DNA of 12,067 nt from Polynucleobacter sp. UBA962 (lineage in GTDB: Bacteria; Pseudomonadota; Gammaproteobacteria; Burkholderiales; Burkholderiaceae). The stretch is from contig DBCI01000033.1 in assembly GCA_002292975.1 (NCBI GenBank), positions 1 through 12,067 on the forward strand, written 5' to 3'. The position numbers and the translations under genes are program-made. This document shows positions 7,183 through 12,067 of the stretch, piece by piece (position 1 is the stretch's first letter; each line of letters opens with the position of its first letter). The notes below the pieces were generated by a model. The model searched no databases. It had not been told where the DNA came from and saw only the letters and a list, made by a program, of their open reading frames with translations.

Positions 7183-8088
7183 TTAAACGCGTGATTTTAA
7201 GATATTTTCTGCTGCCACAACTGCATCTGCAGCACTTAAGGTACAAATATCCGCTACACAATCATCCATAAGTTCTGGTTTTGCATTAAATAATGCGCCG
7301 CCCGCCATAATGCCAATTTGTGAGTTGAGGGATGCTCGCCTTATCTGTGGAATGAGTGCCTGCAGTTTGTCCCACTGCAACTCATACGAAATAGAAATAC
7401 CAACCACATCGAAATGCTCCTTAGAACACAAGTCTAAGATCTCTTCCTCACTGGGGCTAGGAGTTGAGCAAATATTCCAACCTGCTTGGGTAAAGAACTC
7501 GCTCAGCATAAAAACACCCATCGTATGTTGGGAGTGTGGCATCGCAAAGAGTAAGGCCTTGCCTGAAAAACTGCGGTGATGATTTTGTTCATTCCGAAAA
7601 TCGGGACTTAGTTCTTGCATGATGTACTGAATACGACCCAATGCCAGGGTGACTGTTGTAAAGCTATGTTCATCGAGCTCCCAATAGCATTGCATTCGTC
7701 TGGCAGCGGGGGCAATTAGATGGAGGTAGAGCTCGTTGAGTGATCGACCCTCTAGACGTAAGGACTTGATATAGCCCATGCAAATTTCATTTGAACTATT
7801 AATTAATAGTTCAGCAAAGTACTTCACATCATCCGCAGAGATAGGCTCATCGTTATGGGAAGCAAGCGCCTGATTTGTATTGCAATGTTGGATTAATAGT
7901 CGGGGGATGATTTGAGCCTCGATGGTTTTATTTAATAGATGAGCAAGTTCATGGGGGGAGGGCCCTCCCATGGTCTCGGGTTCCAAGCTCGGTAGTAGAG
8001 CACTTAAGCGGAACTTTTTTAGCCATCCTCTACCTTCCTTTTCGTTTGTTGAATTACTTTTGCTAGTTTGTAGATTTAAATGATCCAC
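7183..8088 (-). CDS. aerR: B12-binding photosynthesis regulator, AerR/PpaA type
   Basis: Cobalamin-binding partner of PpsR/CrtJ; known homologues act as light-responsive antirepressors. The protein is 301 aa. The N-terminal 40 residues are polar and variable, a helical-bundle region runs about 50-165 with the W136-ELDEHSF motif, and a B12-binding Rossmann domain runs about 176-297. In that domain PHSQHTMG (184-191) supplies the lower-ligand-like H188 of an HxxG motif, SIS at 232-234 is the SxS/SxL position, and GIMAGGALF (259-267) is the GG loop. A canonical DxHxxG Asp is replaced by Ser, as expected for this subfamily. The start is GTG at 8088 without a strong ribosome-binding site. An internal ATG (M40, 7971) could give a shorter form like the short AerR reported in Rhodobacter. 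It is the first gene of the aerR-ppsR-crtADC operon. The alternative name is ppaA. Confidence 0.9.
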   Translation of the reverse strand: MDHLNLQTSKSNSTNEKEGRGWLKKFRLSALLPSLEPETMGGPSPHELAHLLNKTIEAQIIPRLLIQHCNTNQALASHNDEPISADDVKYFAELLINSSNEICMGYIKSLRLEGRSLNELYLHLIAPAARRMQCYWELDEHSFTTVTLALGRIQYIMQELSPDFRNEQNHHRSFSGKALLFAMPHSQHTMGVFMLSEFFTQAGWNICSTPSPSEEEILDLCSKEHFDVVGISISYELQWDKLQALIPQIRRASLNSQIGIMAGGALFNAKPELMDDCVADICTLSAADAVVAAENILKSRV

Positions 8089-8115
8089 TTTTATCTGTCC
8101 CCATACTGTTCAGTC

Positions 8116-8132
8116 ATGTTGCAATGCAACAT
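8116..8132. promoter_or_regulatory. 17-bp perfect palindrome upstream of aerR, unknown operator
   Basis: ATGTTGCA-A-TGCAACAT has perfect 8-bp arms around one central base, and lies 28-44 bp before the aerR start. The spacing between TGT and ACA is 9, not 12, so it does not fit the PpsR motif. Its size and position suit a dimeric regulator's operator for the minus-strand operon. I do not recognise the regulator. Confidence 0.5.
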
Positions 8133-8158
8133 TTATTACATCCAAGACCCAAAATCAC

Positions 8159-8180
8159 CCAAAAAACACGGGGTTTTTGG
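8159..8180. other. Second hairpin in aerR leader, terminator-like
   Basis: CCAAAAA at 8159-8165 and TTTTTGG at 8174-8180 are perfectly complementary around an 8-nt loop. On the minus strand, where it would lie in the aerR leader, the stem itself carries the T-run. It is AT-rich and therefore weak. It competes with pairing to the next A-tract at 8193-8198. Role as terminator or attenuator is inferred. Confidence 0.35.
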
Positions 8181-8193
8181 CCCTGAATAACTC

Positions 8194-8220
8194 AAAAAGG
8201 CGGCCCCAAATTGCCTTTTT
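8194..8220. terminator. Bidirectional terminator-like hairpin in the divergent region
   Basis: AAAAAGGC at 8194-8201 and GCCTTTTT at 8213-8220 form a perfect 8-bp stem with an 11-nt loop. The A-tract/stem/T-tract layout is typical of bidirectional intrinsic terminators, though only three pairs are G-C. It sits between the PpsR operator and aerR, so it would be in the leader of any minus-strand transcript starting near the operator. No plus-strand gene ends here, which makes simple end-of-gene termination unlikely. Confidence 0.45.
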
Positions 8221-8258
8221 CTTCGATATCTATAAGGTTAACCACTACTTGGCCTAAC

Positions 8259-8276
8259 TGTCAAAATAATTTGACA
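8259..8276. promoter_or_regulatory. PpsR/CrtJ operator (TGT-N12-ACA)
   Basis: TGTCAAAATAATTTGACA is a near-perfect palindrome and an exact match to the established PpsR/CrtJ consensus TGT-N12-ACA. It lies about 100 bp before bchF and about 170 bp before aerR, in the shared divergent region of the operons encoding PpsR and its B12 partner. Each arm reads as a TTGACA -35 box on one strand, so bound PpsR would cover promoter elements in both directions. Match is seen; binding is inferred. Confidence 0.85.
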
Positions 8277-8300
8277 CTTATAAGGGTTTATTCTTAGATT
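8271..8300 (+). promoter_or_regulatory. Candidate sigma-70 promoter of bchFNBL
   Basis: A consensus -35 box TTGACA at 8271-8276 forms the right arm of the PpsR operator. With an 18-bp spacer the -10 candidate is TAGATT at 8295-8300 (four of six consensus bases). Transcription would start near 8307, leaving a leader of about 70 nt before bchF. The overlap with the operator is what is expected of a PpsR-repressed promoter. The -10 assignment is only fair. Confidence 0.55.
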
Positions 8301-8316
8301 TGAAAACATAAAAAAG

Positions 8317-8334
8317 CGTAAACTTAGGTTTACA
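8317..8334. promoter_or_regulatory. Degenerate second PpsR-like palindrome
   Basis: CGTAAACTTAGGTTTACA contains the inverted repeat GTAAAC-TTAG-GTTTAC and fits TGT-N12-ACA except that the first base is C. Its centre is 58 bp from that of the perfect site, on the bchF side and just after the predicted transcription start. CrtJ/PpsR is known to bind pairs of sites cooperatively, so this may be the weaker partner. It could also simply be an RNA hairpin in the bchF leader. Confidence 0.5.
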
Positions 8335-8375
8335 TATTTATATAGGAGCCAGGCTGCATAAGGAAGAAAGAGCAC

Positions 8376-10165
<1,790 letters not shown>

Positions 10166-10174
10166 GAGATAACG

Positions 10175-11773
10175 ATGAAATTAACCCTCTGGACATATGA
10201 AGGACCTCCCCACATCGGTGCTATGCGTATTGCTACTGCGATGGAGGGCGTGCACTATGTATTGCATGCTCCTCAGGGTGATACCTATGCCGATTTATTG
10301 TTCACCATGATTGAGCGTATGAACAAGCGCCCACCAGTAACCTACACAACATTCCAAGCGCGTGATCTCGGTAGCGATACTGCGGAGTTATTTAAAGACG
10401 CAGCTCGTTCTGCCTACGCTCGTTTCAAACCAGATTTATTAATGGTCGGAGCCTCATGTACTGCTGAATTAATCCAGGATGATCCAGGCGGTCTTGCCGC
10501 CGCTCTTCAGTTACCAGTTCCTGTCTTGCCATTGGAATTGCCGGCTTATCAAAAGAAAGAAAATTGGGGCGCTGCTGAAACTTTCTATCAAATGGTGCGT
10601 TTACTTGGAAAAGAGTATGTATTGCCGCCAGGAGAAAAAAGAGCACATCGTCCCGCTGGCATACCGCCGAGTTGCAATATATTGGGCCCAACCGCTTTAG
10701 GTTTTAGACACCGCGATGACGTCGTGGAGATTCGTAAATTACTGCGTCAAATTGGCGTTCGGGTTAATGTGATCGCACCATTAAGCGCGAAGCCTGAGGA
10801 TATAACGCGTTTACATGAGGCAGACTTCAATGTTGTTTTGTATCCAGAGGTAGCGAACAGTGCGGCACAGTGGATGAGTAAAAACTTTGGCCAGCCAAGC
10901 ACAAAGACCATTCCAATTGGATTTAAGGCAACGCAAGCATTTATTCAAGAAGTATGCACATTAGCTGAAATTCAGTGTGATATTGAGGAGCTTACGAAGC
11001 GTTCACGGGCACGCTGGTATGCCCTATCCGTTGATTCAACCTATTTAACCAATAAACGCGTATTTATCTTTGGCGATGCAACCCATGCAATTGCTGCTGC
11101 AAAGGTTGCCTCTGAAGAAATGGGCTTTCAAGTGGTTGGTTTGGGAACGTATAGCCGAGAACTGGCGCGTGAAGTTCGGGAGGCTGCTACTCAGTATGGA
11201 ATTGAAGCACTTATTTCTGATGACTATTTAGAGGTTGAGCAAAAGATTACAGAACTCCAACCTGAATTAATCCTAGGTACGCAAATGGAGCGCCATATTG
11301 CGAAGCGCCTAAAGGTTCCCTGCGCAGTGATATCAGCGCCAATTCATGTGCAGGACTTTCCAGCACGGTATTCACCTCAAATGGGCTTTGAAGGTGCGAA
11401 CGTACTTTTTGATACTTGGGTTCATCCACTCATGATGGGTTTAGAAGAGCATCTTATTGGGATGTTTAGAGAAGATTTTGAATTCCATGATGGTGCTGCA
11501 CCATCGCATTTGGGTCATGGCCATGCTAAGACCTCAGCCAATGAGCCGATTAAGGCTGAAGAGTCTGTTGAAGTCGTAAGTGCCGCTGTAGTGAATGGCG
11601 CACCGACGATGGAAAGTGTTTGGGAGCCAGAGGCTCAGAAGGAGCTCAATAAGATCCCGTTCTTTGTGCGCGGTAAGGCAAGACGCAATACCGAACGCTT
11701 TGCCAACGAACGCGGTCTTCCCACGATTTCTTTAGAAACGCTGTATGACGCTAAGGCCCATTTTGGGCGTTGA
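10175..11773 (+). CDS. bchB: Light-independent protochlorophyllide reductase subunit B
   Basis: NifK-like partner of BchN in dark-operative protochlorophyllide reductase. The protein is 532 aa, close to known BchB. It begins [19 protein letters not shown]36 (HAPQGD) is the unusual aspartate ligand that completes the [4Fe-4S] cluster with three BchN cysteines. [15 protein letters not shown] (92-106) and the SVDSTYL segment around D287 follow; the latter probably corresponds to the catalytic Asp described in homologues. A low-complexity linker at about 462-485, including SHLGHGHAK, leads to the C-terminal small domain found in BchB/ChlB (roughly 486-532: [20 protein letters not shown] and on). 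GGAG lies just before the ATG. It is third in the bchF-N-B-L operon, with bchL starting 39 bp later. Confidence 0.97.
   Translation: MKLTLWTYEGPPHIGAMRIATAMEGVHYVLHAPQGDTYADLLFTMIERMNKRPPVTYTTFQARDLGSDTAELFKDAARSAYARFKPDLLMVGASCTAELIQDDPGGLAAALQLPVPVLPLELPAYQKKENWGAAETFYQMVRLLGKEYVLPPGEKRAHRPAGIPPSCNILGPTALGFRHRDDVVEIRKLLRQIGVRVNVIAPLSAKPEDITRLHEADFNVVLYPEVANSAAQWMSKNFGQPSTKTIPIGFKATQAFIQEVCTLAEIQCDIEELTKRSRARWYALSVDSTYLTNKRVFIFGDATHAIAAAKVASEEMGFQVVGLGTYSRELAREVREAATQYGIEALISDDYLEVEQKITELQPELILGTQMERHIAKRLKVPCAVISAPIHVQDFPARYSPQMGFEGANVLFDTWVHPLMMGLEEHLIGMFREDFEFHDGAAPSHLGHGHAKTSANEPIKAEESVEVVSAAVVNGAPTMESVWEPEAQKELNKIPFFVRGKARRNTERFANERGLPTISLETLYDAKAHFGR

Positions 11774-12067
<294 letters not shown>

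Noticed and set aside
8089..8375. Cobalamin riboswitch upstream of the B12-binding regulator
   Set aside because: I looked because the gene product binds B12, but found no B12-box-like conserved block; the region is short and filled with operator and A/T hairpins.
10479..10700. Plus-strand ORF of 73 codons within bchB
   Set aside because: It is an out-of-frame shadow of conserved BchB sequence with no independent support.

Overview
The window is a piece of a photosynthesis gene cluster from a purple-type proteobacterium. Every complete gene serves bacteriochlorophyll synthesis, carotenoid synthesis, or their shared regulation. The combination of crtA, crtC and crtD (spheroidene-type carotenoids), PpsR and an AerR/PpaA-type B12 protein, together with a base composition clearly less GC-rich than Rhodobacter or Rubrivivax (judged by eye, not counted), suggests an aerobic anoxygenic phototrophic betaproteobacterium, perhaps Polynucleobacter-like. 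The taxon is inference; nothing in the window proves it.

Layout, left to right. (1) A plus-strand pair, crtI-crtB, overlapping by ATGA and preceded by a strong intrinsic-terminator-like hairpin at 8-35. (2) A tightly packed minus-strand operon, read from 8088 down to 2647: aerR/ppaA, ppsR, crtA, crtD, crtC. It meets crtB convergently with only 9 bp between stop codons. (3) A 287-bp divergent control region at 8089-8375. It holds a near-perfect PpsR/CrtJ operator (TGT-N12-ACA) whose arms are also -35-like TTGACA boxes on both strands, a second one-mismatch PpsR-like palindrome nearer bchF, an unrelated 17-bp palindrome near aerR, and two A/T-flanked hairpins with alternative pairings. (4) A plus-strand bacteriochlorophyll operon, bchF-bchN-bchB-bchL, with bchL cut by the window end.

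How they work together. CrtB makes phytoene and CrtI desaturates it. CrtC hydrates the psi end, CrtD adds the 3,4-double bond and CrtA adds the keto group, giving spheroidenone-type pigments once methylated by CrtF, which is not in this window. BchN, BchB and BchL form dark-operative protochlorophyllide reductase, and BchF hydrates the vinyl group of (bacterio)chlorophyllide. PpsR and the B12-binding antirepressor are encoded at the head of the carotenoid operon and probably control both divergent units through the shared operator.

I found no mobile element, CRISPR array, tRNA, rRNA or clearly new system. The points most worth a second look are the crtC start (no usable start codon near the conserved N-terminus, in a frame open for about 350 nt inside crtD), the attenuator-like leader of the aerR operon, the hairpin just before crtI, a PpsR lacking one of its two usual redox cysteines, and the direct bchB-bchL junction without bchH.
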